From Rostratula benghalensis (lineage: Eukaryota; Chordata; Aves; Charadriiformes; Rostratulidae), in NCBI GenBank assembly GCA_013399305.1, contig VXAI01000049.1:333395-397394 (forward strand): a stretch of DNA of 64,000 bases. Reading direction: 5' to 3'. This document shows positions 39,701 to 47,034 of this stretch, piece after piece (position 1 is the stretch's first letter; each line of letters begins with the position of its first letter). The notes under the pieces are model-generated. The model ran no database searches. It was not told the origin of the DNA and saw nothing but the letters and a program-made list of their open reading frames with translations. Position numbers and translations under genes: made by a program.

Positions 39701-41901
39701 AAATCTTACTCCCCAGAAGAGGTCGGGTTAACCTCACTAATACTTGGTTTGCTATGAAATATTTTGATCAGGACCTAAATGGAAATCTTGGCAGAACTAC
39801 TACAATACACACACACTTCCTTTCCCTTCAGCATTTCTTAGGTGAGAAATATAAGCAAACGATGCTTAAACTTAGGGACTGAAGGGTGAACTAACATAGT
39901 GCCAGAAGCCCGAAGATTACATTTCTAATTAAGTTGTATAACATAAAACCAATATGAGGGTGCTCCCATGAAAAGCAAGCATACAATTGTTCTTGTATAA
40001 CTGGCCCTCCTCTTCTCATCGCTGCCTTTTCCTTTGGCATTATTTATTCTAAAACCTTCTACAGGCTGTTTTTGTTTCACTTCCAATATACTCAAAGCTC
40101 CTCTCAAGTACTAGCCAACTTAAAACAGGCCCCTAAGGCACCGTCTAAGTATTCACACTTTAAATTCTCAATATGGATCTCTGATTAATTTTCATGCTTC
40201 TCTAGCTGTGCACCTACAGCATTTAAGTGTGTCTAAGGCAGTACTCTTTCACTCGAGGTTCCTTGAGGTTTTTTTCCATGGTGCTCCTCTGATGCCTCTT
40301 CACACGTGCCTTGTCCTCCTACAACCTTTGCTGGTGTAGTTCACAGTTCCACCCTCTTAATTCCTCACACACATCCTTGAATGATCTTACCAATAGTGAT
40401 TATTCTCCACATGCAAGTGATTCCCAAACACGCTTGGGACATATTGCAAAGACAAAAGCTTAACCCAACCTTGCGTGGGTAGCATAAATGCACCGGCTAA
40501 AAAAAGTATGGGCTGCTTTTTTCCTGCAGCACAATTACATTGGATTAGATGGGAAAGTTTACACCTGCATGCATTTTCACATAAATAGAGGAGAACAGAA
40601 AAGTTAACTGTTCTTCAGCAGCAAAGGAGAGCAGAAAGACTAATTACAAAATGATCAGATGGGTCTGAAAGAGTTGTTAAGAGTCTTAGCAAGCTTTAAA
40701 GTTATCTTTCTATTAAAATGTTTAGTTGCAAACTTAGGTCAGACCTTTTCCCTGCACCTGTAGTAAGATAACTTTTAAGGTTGATTAGTAAATTAATAGC
40801 AATACCATACCAGTACGTACTGTGTGCAAAGACAGGTGAAGCAGATTACCATTTTAGAAGGCTTACCAACCTTATAATGGAATTAGCTTTCCTTTCATCA
40901 AGATCACTAAAATCAGCATAGTTTTCCAACAATTACATTACTACTTCTCTGTACCACTATTTTGTAAATAAAATCAGCAGAGGTACAACTACCACCAAGA
41001 CCTGTATTCAAGTGTTGCACGTGGTAGAAACAAGCCCTTCAAAGGCACCTGAAACAGAAAAACATTCAGCAACACTGTTTGCTTATACATCTTCAGTATA
41101 GGCATGTAACAGCATTGCATCTAAACACATTATCACGAAAAGCCATTGTTAAAAACGTTTATATAGGTAGGGAGTAGAGCAAGAGTACTTGAAAATTCAA
41201 AGATAAAAATGTAGTTACACATCATGTCACAGAACATGTACTGACAGAACCAAAGATATTCACTCCTATAATTTTCTCATATAATGCTGTAGAGCTCTCT
41301 TTTAAATATCCAAGCCCACATAGTAAAGAAAACTTTATTAGTATTATTATTACCCACTACTAAAGCTGTGCTAGGTTACTCTCTTTAAAGGGAGAGGGAA
41401 ACCTCAAGATTCTCAAGTGAAGGAGAGGAGCTCTGCTCGGTATCCACCTCACAGCTCCCCTCACCTTCTCTCCCCACCCCCCCTCCAGCCCCAGGAACCA
41501 CTACACCCAGGGGCACACTGTACCACAGCCCCCTCAGAGCCGGGAGGACAAGGCTGTACCCTGCGAGGGCTCCGGCCCAGGGAGATACTACCATCGGCCT
41601 CTCGAAGCCGCTACAGGAATCGGCGGGCAAGGCGGCCCCCATCCTGCTCGGCGACACAGGGCGGCAGCCCCCGGCAGCAGGTACCTCAGTGTCGGGGCTG
41701 CCTCCCCCACACACCATCAACTTCATGGCGGCCTCAGAGCCCCCGTCACACGGGGCTCCCACTCCACCGCAAGTGGGCTCGCTCTACCCCTCACAGAGTG
41801 GTGGCGACGGACGAGCGCTGCTGGGGGCAGGCGAGGAGCGGGAAGCAAAGAAGAGAGGGTACCTTCCATTCTTTCTCCCGCTCCCCCGCTCTCCTCTTCA
41901 T
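699..41901 (-). CDS. FTO: FTO, 5' part of gene (coding exons 1 and 2), alpha-ketoglutarate-dependent RNA demethylase
   Basis: Spliced coding sequence, join of complement 41863-41901 and 699-776, continuing beyond the left edge. FTO is a nuclear Fe(II)/2-oxoglutarate dioxygenase that removes methyl groups from m6A and m6Am in RNA. Seen: exon 1 reads MKRRAGEREKEWK and exon 2 contains LLEKLGENQLPYVTPGDADF, which align with the N-terminus of mammalian FTO (MKRTPTAEEREREAK, then LPYLTP). Both exons are phase 0, matching the human exon structure, and exon 2 has the same 26-codon length. Only about 39 of roughly 500 residues are here. The catalytic HxD...H residues and C-terminal domain lie in exons outside the window. 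The start lysine/arginine cluster plus the KKKK at the exon junction would suit the N-terminal nuclear localisation signal known in FTO. The gene is head to head with RPGRIP1L, as in mammals. Confidence 0.9.
3045..3063 (+). repeat. Poly(A) tract, 19 bases
   Basis: Homopolymer in FTO intron 1, closely followed by an imperfect T-rich inverted repeat (3093-3119). Confidence 0.9.
5136..5203 (+). repeat. AT-rich simple sequence
   Basis: ATTATTATATATATAACATT and related ATT/TA words for about 68 bp, directly after a 9-base G run at 5113-5121. Confidence 0.8.
5553..5571 (+). repeat. (CAGG)n microsatellite
   Basis: Four and three-quarter copies of CAGG. Confidence 0.85.
7110..7146 (+). repeat. Polypurine tract
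   Basis: Two A runs broken by one G, then GGGGGAGGTGGGGG. All purine except one T. Confidence 0.85.
8275..8285 (+). repeat. G run, 11 bases
   Basis: An uninterrupted G run in FTO intron 1, rare in this AT-rich context. Confidence 0.9.
9672..9694 (+). repeat. Poly(A) tract, 23 bases
   Basis: The longest A run in the window. No retrotransposon body is recognisable upstream, so it is not clearly a LINE or retrocopy tail. Confidence 0.9.
10001..20000. other. FTO intron 1, second block
   Basis: No gene seen. Poly(A) tracts at 13012-13025, 13287-13300 and 19331-19346. A GAGGT-type short repeat near 14,993-15,007. A GC-richer patch at about 16,900-17,100 of unknown nature. A 28-bp near-perfect palindrome at 18003-18030, followed by TAATATTA-type AT-rich sequence to about 18,085. 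A short GATA repeat at about 18,363-18,382. Confidence 0.7.
18003..18030. repeat. 28-bp palindrome (hairpin-forming)
   Basis: CATGTAATGAATT (18003-18015), TT, then the exact reverse complement AATTCATTACATG (18018-18030). Each arm contains TAATGAATT or its complement, resembling homeodomain words. Confidence 0.9.
20319..20342. repeat. 24-bp perfect palindrome with two E-boxes
   Basis: TAATGACATCTG followed by its exact reverse complement CAGATGTCATTA. It contains adjacent CATCTG and CAGATG E-box words and TAATGA ends. Confidence 0.92.
26255..26286 (+). repeat. 16-bp perfect tandem duplication
   Basis: CATATGTAGTTTAAAA occurs twice head to tail with no mismatch, so it is probably a recent slippage or duplication. 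Confidence 0.9.
30300..30610. promoter_or_regulatory. Candidate conserved noncoding element, CpG-retaining, TGACAG words
   Basis: Many CpGs (around 30305, 30416, 30427-30480 and 30487-30506) in an AT-rich intron. TTGACAGTC occurs at 30313-30321 and again at 30393-30401, exactly 80 bp apart. TGACAG is the core of MEIS/TGIF sites, and further copies are at 30010-30017 and 30671-30677. No ORF or splice pattern suggests a gene. A regulatory role is inference. Confidence 0.35.
31060..31290. promoter_or_regulatory. Candidate regulatory segment with octamer words
   Basis: An exact POU octamer ATGCAAAT at 31086-31093, TTTGCAT at 31100-31106 and ATTTTGCAT at 31233-31241 within about 160 bp. The composition is AT-rich, so chance matches are possible. 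Confidence 0.25.
31769..31781 (+). repeat. (AC)n microsatellite
   Basis: About six AC units. Confidence 0.8.
32071..32083 (+). repeat. (AT)n microsatellite
   Basis: Six AT units. Confidence 0.8.
32245..32410. other. CpG-retaining islet in FTO intron 1
   Basis: About a dozen CpGs in 165 bp, including GAGCCGCACGGTGTGCGCCC, while the flanks have almost none. On the plus strand it has an ATG in a good context (TTCACCATGAGC, ATG at 32298) and a donor-like CAG then GTAGTC at 32334-32335. It could be a conserved element, a small orphan CpG island or an exon of an unknown transcript antisense to FTO. Confidence 0.35.
32489..32517 (+). repeat. 11-bp stem, 7-nt loop inverted repeat
   Basis: AAAATATGTCC at 32489-32499 and its exact reverse complement GGACATATTTT at 32507-32517, with loop CCTACTAC-type sequence. 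It lies just after the CpG-retaining islet. Confidence 0.85.
32910..32926 (+). repeat. Poly(A) tract, 17 bases
   Basis: Homopolymer in FTO intron 1 with no recognisable element upstream. Confidence 0.9.
36665..36680 (+). repeat. Poly(A) tract, 16 bases
   Basis: Homopolymer followed by a purine-rich stretch (GAGGCAGAAGGGGGGAAG). Confidence 0.9.
37600..37690. promoter_or_regulatory. Candidate homeodomain-site cluster
   Basis: TAATTA at 37628-37633, ATTAATAATT at 37641-37650, GCCAATAATG at about 37658-37667, and GTGATTACC just after. This is a dense group of TAAT-core words and a CCAAT word. It is sited about 4.2 kb inside FTO intron 1 from exon 1. Confidence 0.3.
38325..38402 (+). repeat. Possible ancient amniote repeat remnant
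   Basis: TTATTATTTGTATAGCAATA, followed by TGGTCCCAGCTGTGCTGGGA and GCTGTACAAACATAACAGTA, resembles an old repeat common in reptile and bird genomes (GTGCTAGGCGCTGTACAAACA motif). The family name is uncertain. Confidence 0.4.
41685..41726 (-). other. Possible alternative FTO first coding exon
   Basis: On the minus strand, GAGGCCGCCATGAAG starts an ATG at 41726 in an ideal Kozak context. Fourteen codons (MKLMVCGGGSPDTE) end GAG before a GTACCT donor at 41684. It ends in phase 0, so it would join exon 2 in frame. The local sequence around this ATG resembles that around the true start 175 bp upstream. No transcript evidence can be had here. Confidence 0.3.
41863..41901 (-). CDS. FTO: FTO coding exon 1 (start codon to donor)
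   Basis: Thirteen codons, MKRRAGEREKEWK, starting at the ATG read from 41901 down to 41899 in a good Kozak setting (GGCGCCATGA). The exon ends AAG and is followed by a GTACCC donor. It ends in phase 0, which fits exon 2 exactly. The order of basic and acidic residues matches mammalian exon 1 (MKR...EREREAK), with two codons fewer. I chose this over the second ATG at 41726 because of that resemblance. The 5' UTR should lie at higher coordinates, between 41902 and roughly 42,000. Confidence 0.85.
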
Positions 41902-42003
41902 GGCGCCGCCTCAGCCGCGCGCCCACCTCAGGCGGCGGGAGGCGCCCTCCTCCGCGCGCAGCTCCCGCCGGCCGCACCGGCCCGCCACACCGCTCGTGGA
42001 GCG

Positions 42004-42023
42004 ACTACAGCTCCCGGCATGCA
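42004..42023 (+). promoter_or_regulatory. ZNF143/THAP11-type element, copy 1
   Basis: ACTACAGCTCCCGGCATGCA matches the established ACTACAnnTCCCnnnATGC element bound by ZNF143 (Staf) and frequent in bidirectional CpG-island promoters. It lies about 100 bp upstream of the FTO start codon. Binding is inferred from sequence only. Confidence 0.75.
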
Positions 42024-42075
42024 TCGTGTCGCGGGCACCGGAATAAGGGGACAGTGTCTCCTCCGCCGCTCTCAA

Positions 42076-42095
42076 ACTACAACTCCCAGCAGGCA
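42076..42095 (+). promoter_or_regulatory. ZNF143/THAP11-type element, copy 2
   Basis: ACTACAACTCCCAGCAGGCA is a second match in the same orientation, 72 bp after the first. The core ACTACAACTCCCAGCA is close to consensus. The last bases (AGGC instead of ATGC) are weaker. Confidence 0.75.
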
Positions 42096-42112
42096 GCGGG
42101 GCTCGGCAGCCC

Positions 42113-42121
42113 CCGGAAGTG
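42113..42121 (+). promoter_or_regulatory. ETS-family (GABPA-like) site
   Basis: CCGGAAGTG is a textbook ETS/GABPA core in a CpG-island promoter. It sits between the second ZNF143-like element and the X-box-like inverted repeat, and so probably close to the RPGRIP1L start site. Confidence 0.65.
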
Positions 42122-42193
42122 GAAGGGCTCTGTTAGCAACGGGGGCAGTTGCTAACCGAACGCTGAGAGGAGTCTTAGGGCTGGCAGGGAGCT
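42122..42193 (+). other. RPGRIP1L: RPGRIP1L noncoding exon 1 (approximate 5' end)
   Basis: The start codon is in the next exon at 46,950, so an upstream noncoding exon is required. A donor GTGAGTAC at 42194 is preceded by GGGAGCT, so the exon would end at 42193. The 5' end cannot be read from sequence and the start given is a guess just after the ETS site. A second possible donor is at 42603. Confidence 0.5.
42132..42161 (+). promoter_or_regulatory. X-box-like inverted repeat (candidate RFX site)
   Basis: GTTAGCAAC (42132-42140) and its exact reverse complement GTTGCTAAC (42148-42156) flank a 7-nt spacer. GTTGCTAACCGAAC at 42148-42161 fits most positions of the RFX X-box (RYYNYY-spacer-RRNRAC), with a mismatched right half. 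RFX factors drive ciliary genes and RPGRIP1L is one, so a real RFX site is plausible but unproven. Confidence 0.5.
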
Positions 42194-42425
42194 GTGAGTA
42201 CGGGGGGAGGTTTCTCTATTTTGGGGGTACCGTGGGGGGCGGACGGCCGCACCGGTGCCGTTCAGGATGCCGCGTCCTGCAGCGGGGGCGTCGCTGAGTA
42301 GAGCGGGGCTGGAGGGAGTTTGTACTCTCCCGTGTTGAGGGGGCAGCTCGGCCTGGGGCAGCGCTCCTGAAGCGCTTGTTTCACACCTGTGAGGCTTCAT
42401 CTAATTCTCCCTCCCTCCCTCGCAG

Positions 42426-42602
42426 CTCCTGGGAATAAGGAGGGTGCTCACCGATTGTTTTAAAAGTAGCCCTCCTTAGCTGTGTATGTAACACGTCTGC
42501 TGGGCGCCGGCGGCTGTATCTGAGCTGTATCTGTATCTGTATCTGAGCCCGAGGGCGGGAAAAAGCGGGGGGCGTCGCCGGCGCCTCAGGCGGTTCCCTG
42601 AG
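42426..42602 (+). other. Possible second noncoding 5' exon of RPGRIP1L
   Basis: A strong acceptor (CTCCCTCCCTCCCTCGCAG, ending 42425) and a strong donor (CTGAG then GTAAAT at 42603) frame a 177-nt interval inside the CpG island. It contains the CTGTAT repeat. This could be an alternative 5' UTR exon, or 42603 could be the donor of a longer exon 1. Transcript data would be needed to tell. Confidence 0.35.
42513..42546 (+). repeat. CTGTAT short tandem repeat
   Basis: The word CTGTATCTGAG occurs, then three more CTGTAT units, ending in CTGAG. It lies within the CpG island next to the RPGRIP1L 5' end, and inside the possible second noncoding exon. Confidence 0.8.
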
Positions 42603-45067
42603 GTAAATGCTGCCTTTTCCCCTCGACCCAGCTCAGCTGCTTGAATTGTCGGCAACACTGACGGGATTAAGAAAAATTTGGAAAGCATTTCTAAAATATG
42701 TTGAAGGCAAGACACAATTGTTTTGATATATGGGGTGGGGGTTTTTTCTGTGTTGCAATAGGATTTAACAGGTCTGAGAGATTTTTTTTTTTTTTTTTCC
42801 CTCAGAGCAGGATGTGGTGGTCTCGTTTCCTAGTATCTTCCATATCTTTTTTCTTTTTTTTTTTTTTTCCTTCCCTTTCTACTTCCTAAAACTCATAACG
42901 CTGCAACAGATGATGTTGGAAAGATGGTATGTGTGTATACTCCTACCAAGTAATAAATGACATTATTTTAGATTACAAGCGCAATAGAGTGCAAGCAATT
43001 ATCTTTGATGAATCGACAGAGGAAGAACGTAGGCTGGAAATACTTTGTGATAGGCTAAAATAGGTGGGTGGTCTGTGTCCCTGTGTCTCCTCCTTTTATT
43101 TTTTTTTTCCCCCCCTTTCTTCCCTCTACCAGATAAGTGGAGTAGGATGTTATAGGAAAAGTATCATCTTGGCCATGGCCAAGAATCATGACATTCCAAA
43201 TCCATGTTGAAACAATTAAGTAAGTGTTGTAATTCTTAAGATTTCACTAGAAACTGTCCCATCTAGACCCACTGACTGAGAACTTCTTTTTTGAAATTTA
43301 AGTATTCCCTCCTCAGTTTTGCTACCTTTGTATGATGTTGGGATAACAGTACCCTTCTGTGAGTTATATAAGAATTTGGACCTAAAGCATGACCCTTAAT
43401 ACTTTTAAATACACATGCTCATTACTGTCTGGTCTTGTGTAACACTGCAAACTTGTATGTGGGGTTCTTGTAGTAATCTGTCCAATATGGATAGTGACAG
43501 CACCAGTTTTGTATAAGGAACTTACAGTTACTTTAAATTTAGTAACTATACATAAAATTCTTGCTTATATGAAAGTTGAAATTCTTTTAGATTAGTCCCA
43601 GAGTTAAGGAAAATTTTCCTCTCTTTCTAAGGAAGTTCTTTTTTTCTTATTCTTTAGGAACAAGAACTGCTGAAGTGACTGTAACGTAATCTTCCTTGGA
43701 AATAAAATCTGTTTTTAAGCTGTTGAGTTTCAGCATGGCATATGGATATATCCAGATGCAAATACAAATATATATATTTTGTGCTTTATTATTGGAAATA
43801 CTGGACTACTAAGTACAATCACTTTTGTAGCAGTGTTGCTGTACAATTTTGTCAGATTTAATTGCTTTGAAAATGCTTTCCAAAGAAGTAATATGGAACT
43901 CTGTGGAGAAACTTCATAAGATTTTAGAAATAATGCTGGAACTGTTGACTGCAAGGAAAGTAATTTTGTTTGAGTGTTTGTGATTGACGTTCAATCACAG
44001 GTAATATTAATAATGTTCAGGTAATTTGCTGTTTCAAGTATCCTCTCCAAGAAGAAGCATAAATGATGATTGTTAGTGTTTATTGAAGACATGTCTGGAA
44101 TTTATTTTATTAATGAGGCAAATAAATTGCCAGGCCAAATTCTAAATCTCTAATTATATTTTGCCTCTCTAAAACCAGGAGGCAGGTGTGCACTGTTTCT
44201 ATTTAAAACACTGTTTTTCATGAAAACAGTAAATTAATTTCTTTTTCTTTTCCTTTTTTTTTTTGTGGCCCAGGACAGAAAAGTAGACTGAACATTTAAT
44301 TTCCATTGCGTTGTAATGAAAATGAAAAACAGTTCTTCCTTTTACTTTCGAAATTTCCACCTTTGTAAATATTCAGGACTTTAGATTTATAGCAACTTTA
44401 TTTTGTCACTTGTCTTCAAGTCATGTCAGGTTGCCAGTTAAAGCTGGCTTTCATGTACAGCCCTGCTACATTTGTTTGCTTACAACTTAAATATTTCTGT
44501 GTTTTTGCTATATCCAGTAATGGATTACTACTGCCAAGGGGGGTTTTCTTTATTTGAGGGACAAGCATGTGTTGTTTTGTCTTTGGTTTTTAAATGAATG
44601 GATTTCTTCTGCATTGAAAATAACAGCAAATTTTCTTTAACGAGTGGCAAACAGTGAAAACCATTAACATTTGCCTGTGTCTATTATTGTGCTAGAATTT
44701 TTGAAGCTTGATTTTGATAGATCATAAACATTGTGGAGTCACGCTGATAAAATGTTTGACCTCTCTGAAATTTGCCCCAAAAAATCCGTCATTTTTGATT
44801 TGTGAAGACCAAGACAAGCACATTCTAGAAAGACATAATGGTAGCACCTTCCTCCTGCTACCTTGATGAACCAAATTTGGATTGATCATGTAGAGAGAAA
44901 GTTTTTGTTTCACTTCAATCTCAGTTGCTGTAGTGATATCGATATGGTGACATACAGAACAATTGCAGTAATGAACCCAGGCCGGAGTGAAGTGACAAGG
45001 AAACATTTGTTCCACACAAAAGACAAATATGTTCAGGTTGTTACATACAGTGAAAGCGGGAAATTAT

Positions 45068-45732
45068 GGGGTCCCGGGGTCCTGGTGGGCAGCAGGATGC
45101 CCATGAGCCAGCTCTGTGCCCTGTTGGCCAGGAAGGCCAATGGCATCCTGGGGTGGATGAGAAGGGGGGTGGTCAGGAGGTGGAGAGAGGTTCTCCTCCC
45201 CCTCTCCTCTGCCCTGGGGAGACCCCATCTGGAATAGTGTGTCCAGTTCTGGGCCCCTCAGCTCCAGAGGGACAGGGAACTGCTGGAGAGAGTCCAGGGC
45301 AGAGCCACAAAGATGATGAAGGGAGTGGAGCATCTCCCGGAGGAGGAAAGGCTGAGGGAGCTGGGGCTCTTGAGCTTGGAGAAGAGGAGACTGAGGGGTG
45401 ACCTCCTGAATGTTTCTAAATCTGGAAAGGGTGAGTGTCAGGAGGATGGAGCCAGGCTCTTCTCAGGGACAGGCAATGACAGGACAAGGGGCAATGGGTG
45501 CAAGCTGGAACACAGGAGGTTCCACTGAAATATGAGGAAAAACTTCTTCAGGGTGAGGGTGAGGGAGCACTGGCAGGGGCTGCCCAGAGAGGTGGTGGAG
45601 TCTCCTTCTCTGGAGACATTCAAACCCCTCCTGGACATCTTCCTGTGTGACCTGCTCTGGGTGTTCCTGCTCTGGCAGGGGATTGGACTGGATGAGCTTT
45701 CAAGGTCCCTTACAATCCCTGAGAGTCTGTGA
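45068..45732 (+). mobile_element. CR1 LINE, 5'-truncated 3' end
   Basis: About 665 bp of CR1 (chicken repeat 1) non-LTR retrotransposon on the plus strand. Conceptual pieces of the end of ORF2 are visible: ARKANGILGWMRR..., then [20 protein letters not shown], then RTRGNG, then RKNFF...REVVESPSLETF. They lie in more than one frame, with stops after HLE and RRFH, so the copy is dead. The 3' end GATTGGACTGGATGAGCTTT...GTCTGTGA is the typical CR1 tail. 5' truncation is the rule for CR1. I could not identify a target-site duplication. CR1 is the dominant interspersed repeat of birds, which supports an avian source. Confidence 0.95.
45313..45732 (+). pseudogene. Decayed C-terminus of CR1 ORF2 (reverse transcriptase protein)
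   Basis: Within the CR1 copy, 45313-45528 and 45532-45732 read as adjoining pieces of the ORF2 C-terminal tail with [28 protein letters not shown], and REVVESPSLETFKPLLDIFL. A TGA after RRFH separates them. The reverse transcriptase catalytic core is absent because of 5' truncation. No function is expected. Confidence 0.85.
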
Positions 45733-46093
45733 ATACTCTATCCTAAAACTAACTTAATGATAAAAATACCCTAAGAGATTCAAAGCAAGATTGACTTGTT
45801 GGAGATTAAACTTCCATGACTCCTTTTCATTCCTTTTGGACAGAGCCATAAGGATAATTGTTTATGAAAGAAGACTTTACCGGTAGAAAAACACATATCT
45901 TTAGCAGCAGTTTTGCTTATGACAGAATTAACAGATAGTTCTTGGAATGTCTGTGAACTGTATGAAGTCAGTTCTGTCCTCAGATACGGGTCTTCAGTAA
46001 CATCATTGGTCATTTCCTGATGCTTTCCTAGGTGTTTTTGGATTCACTAAGGATTTATATCACTTGAGGAGTATAACAACACAAGTAAAAAAA

Positions 46094-46106
46094 ATATATA
46101 TATATA
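46094..46106 (+). repeat. (AT)n microsatellite
   Basis: About six AT units after an 8-base A run, in RPGRIP1L intron 1. Confidence 0.85.
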
Positions 46107-46942
46107 CTCTCCAAAGGAATTAATGTCTCTCTTTTAATGCTATTTCAGCCTTACTTTACTGTATGGCAAAAGTGTAATTTTCTGTACTGCAAGAGCAGAA
46201 AGAAACAGAGGTTCTTAACAAGTATCTTCATATGTTACACTGAAACAAATGTACTACTTTCTCACATTAATACTTTCCTAATCTCACTTTGTCATGTAGC
46301 TAAACTTTCTGTTGCCTCGAGAAAGAAATGTGTTCAGATTTATGAGGATCATTCATAGGGGAGTCTCTATCTTAGAAAGTAATTTCTCTTGTGCCAGTGA
46401 TTGGAAGAAGAGTAAGAGAATTGTAGGCAACACTGAAATGACTTCATAACCCCCAGCACCTCTGTTACAGAGAGTTCCATCTTCCATAGAAGATGGCATT
46501 TTTTCATCTACCAGTAGAGGCCTTAAGCTTTGACATGTCTTCAAACAATTGAAAACAAACCAAACAAAACCCCCAGCATGGGTCCCCCTGCCACATGCAC
46601 TTAGAAATATGGCCTTAGCCTAAAGATTGCTGAAGGCAACAGACCTAGAACTTTAAAAAGCTAAGTCTGCATACATTCAATAAAATCAGAGCTATTACAT
46701 GGCAAACAAGCCATATTTTGTGCACAAATTAAAACTGGCATAAGGGTAATCTTGAAAGGTGGGATTGTCCTCTGAGCAGTGGAATTGAGGTAGGAGCATT
46801 TGCAGTAATGTACAAGTCTGTCATTTCAGCGAATCTGTCATTACTTTTTCCTTCATTTTATATGATGTATTGCAGTTCATTCTTGTCTTTCAGTTTAAGA
46901 TAAAGATGGAGTAGAATTTAATTTTAATTTTGTTATCCGTAG

Positions 46943-47034
46943 ATAAGCCATGTCTGTCCCAGCTGATGAAACCATGGAGGACCTTCCTGTGAGAGATGTA
47001 GGTCTAACTCTAACTGGAATTGGAGGATTGCAAG
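46943..47034 (+). CDS. RPGRIP1L: RPGRIP1L first coding exon
   Basis: Acceptor TTATCCGTAG at 46933-46942, seven UTR bases, ATG at 46950 in the context GATAAGCCATGT, and donor CAAG then GTTGGT at 47035. It encodes [20 protein letters not shown] followed by LTGIGGLQ, matching the human start MSGPTDET..DLPVKD..GL. It ends one base into a codon (phase 1). The coding part is 85 nt. Confidence 0.94.

Larger units (their letters stand above)
30001..41419. other. FTO intron 1, promoter-proximal block
   Basis: No gene seen. This block is richest in candidate regulatory sequence: a CpG-retaining segment at about 30,300-30,610, an octamer-rich segment at about 31,060-31,290, a second CpG-retaining islet at about 32,245-32,410 with a hairpin just after it, and a TAATTA/CCAAT cluster at about 37,600-37,690. 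An ancient repeat-like tract lies at about 38,325-38,402. AC and TA microsatellites are at 31769-31781 and 32071-32083. Poly(A) occurs at 32910-32926 and 36665-36680. Confidence 0.7.
777..41862 (-). other. FTO: FTO intron 1, complete (41,086 bp)
   Basis: Bounded by the exon 1 donor (41862-41861) and the exon 2 acceptor (778-777). AT-rich, with many A or T homopolymers and few transposon remnants. In mammals the equivalent, larger intron carries the obesity-associated interval, whose enhancers act on IRX3 and IRX5 at long range. By inference this bird intron is the place to look for conserved versions. Candidate segments are listed separately. No coding gene inside it is supported. Confidence 0.88.
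41420..42620. promoter_or_regulatory. CpG island, shared FTO / RPGRIP1L promoter
   Basis: A sharp change from AT-rich intron to GC- and CpG-rich sequence, about 1.2 kb long, enclosing FTO exon 1 and the RPGRIP1L 5' end. No TATA box is obvious at either start. The core, about 42,000-42,160, holds two ZNF143-like elements, an ETS site and an X-box-like inverted repeat. In mammals FTO and RPGRIP1L are also divergent from a shared CpG-island promoter. Long open frames here are a by-product of few AT-rich stop codons. Confidence 0.88.
42194..46942 (+). other. RPGRIP1L: RPGRIP1L intron 1
   Basis: From the candidate donor at 42194 to the TAG acceptor at 46941-46942. It contains the rest of the CpG island, T-rich tracts at 42782-42798 and 42847-42868, a 5'-truncated CR1 LINE at about 45,068-45,732, and a TA microsatellite at 46094-46106. 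The remainder is unremarkable AT-rich intron with no further gene. Confidence 0.75.

Noticed and set aside
41385..41762. Minus-strand 125-codon frame containing MKLMVCGGGSPDTE
   Set aside because: As a stand-alone protein it runs on into intron 1 and has no homologue I recognise. Only its start and the donor at 41684 were kept, as a possible alternative exon.
41417..42297. Plus-strand open frames of 209 and 202 codons in the CpG island
   Set aside because: Low-complexity proline/arginine/serine translations caused by few stops in GC-rich DNA. They overlap FTO exon 1 and the promoter core in other frames and have no recognisable domain.
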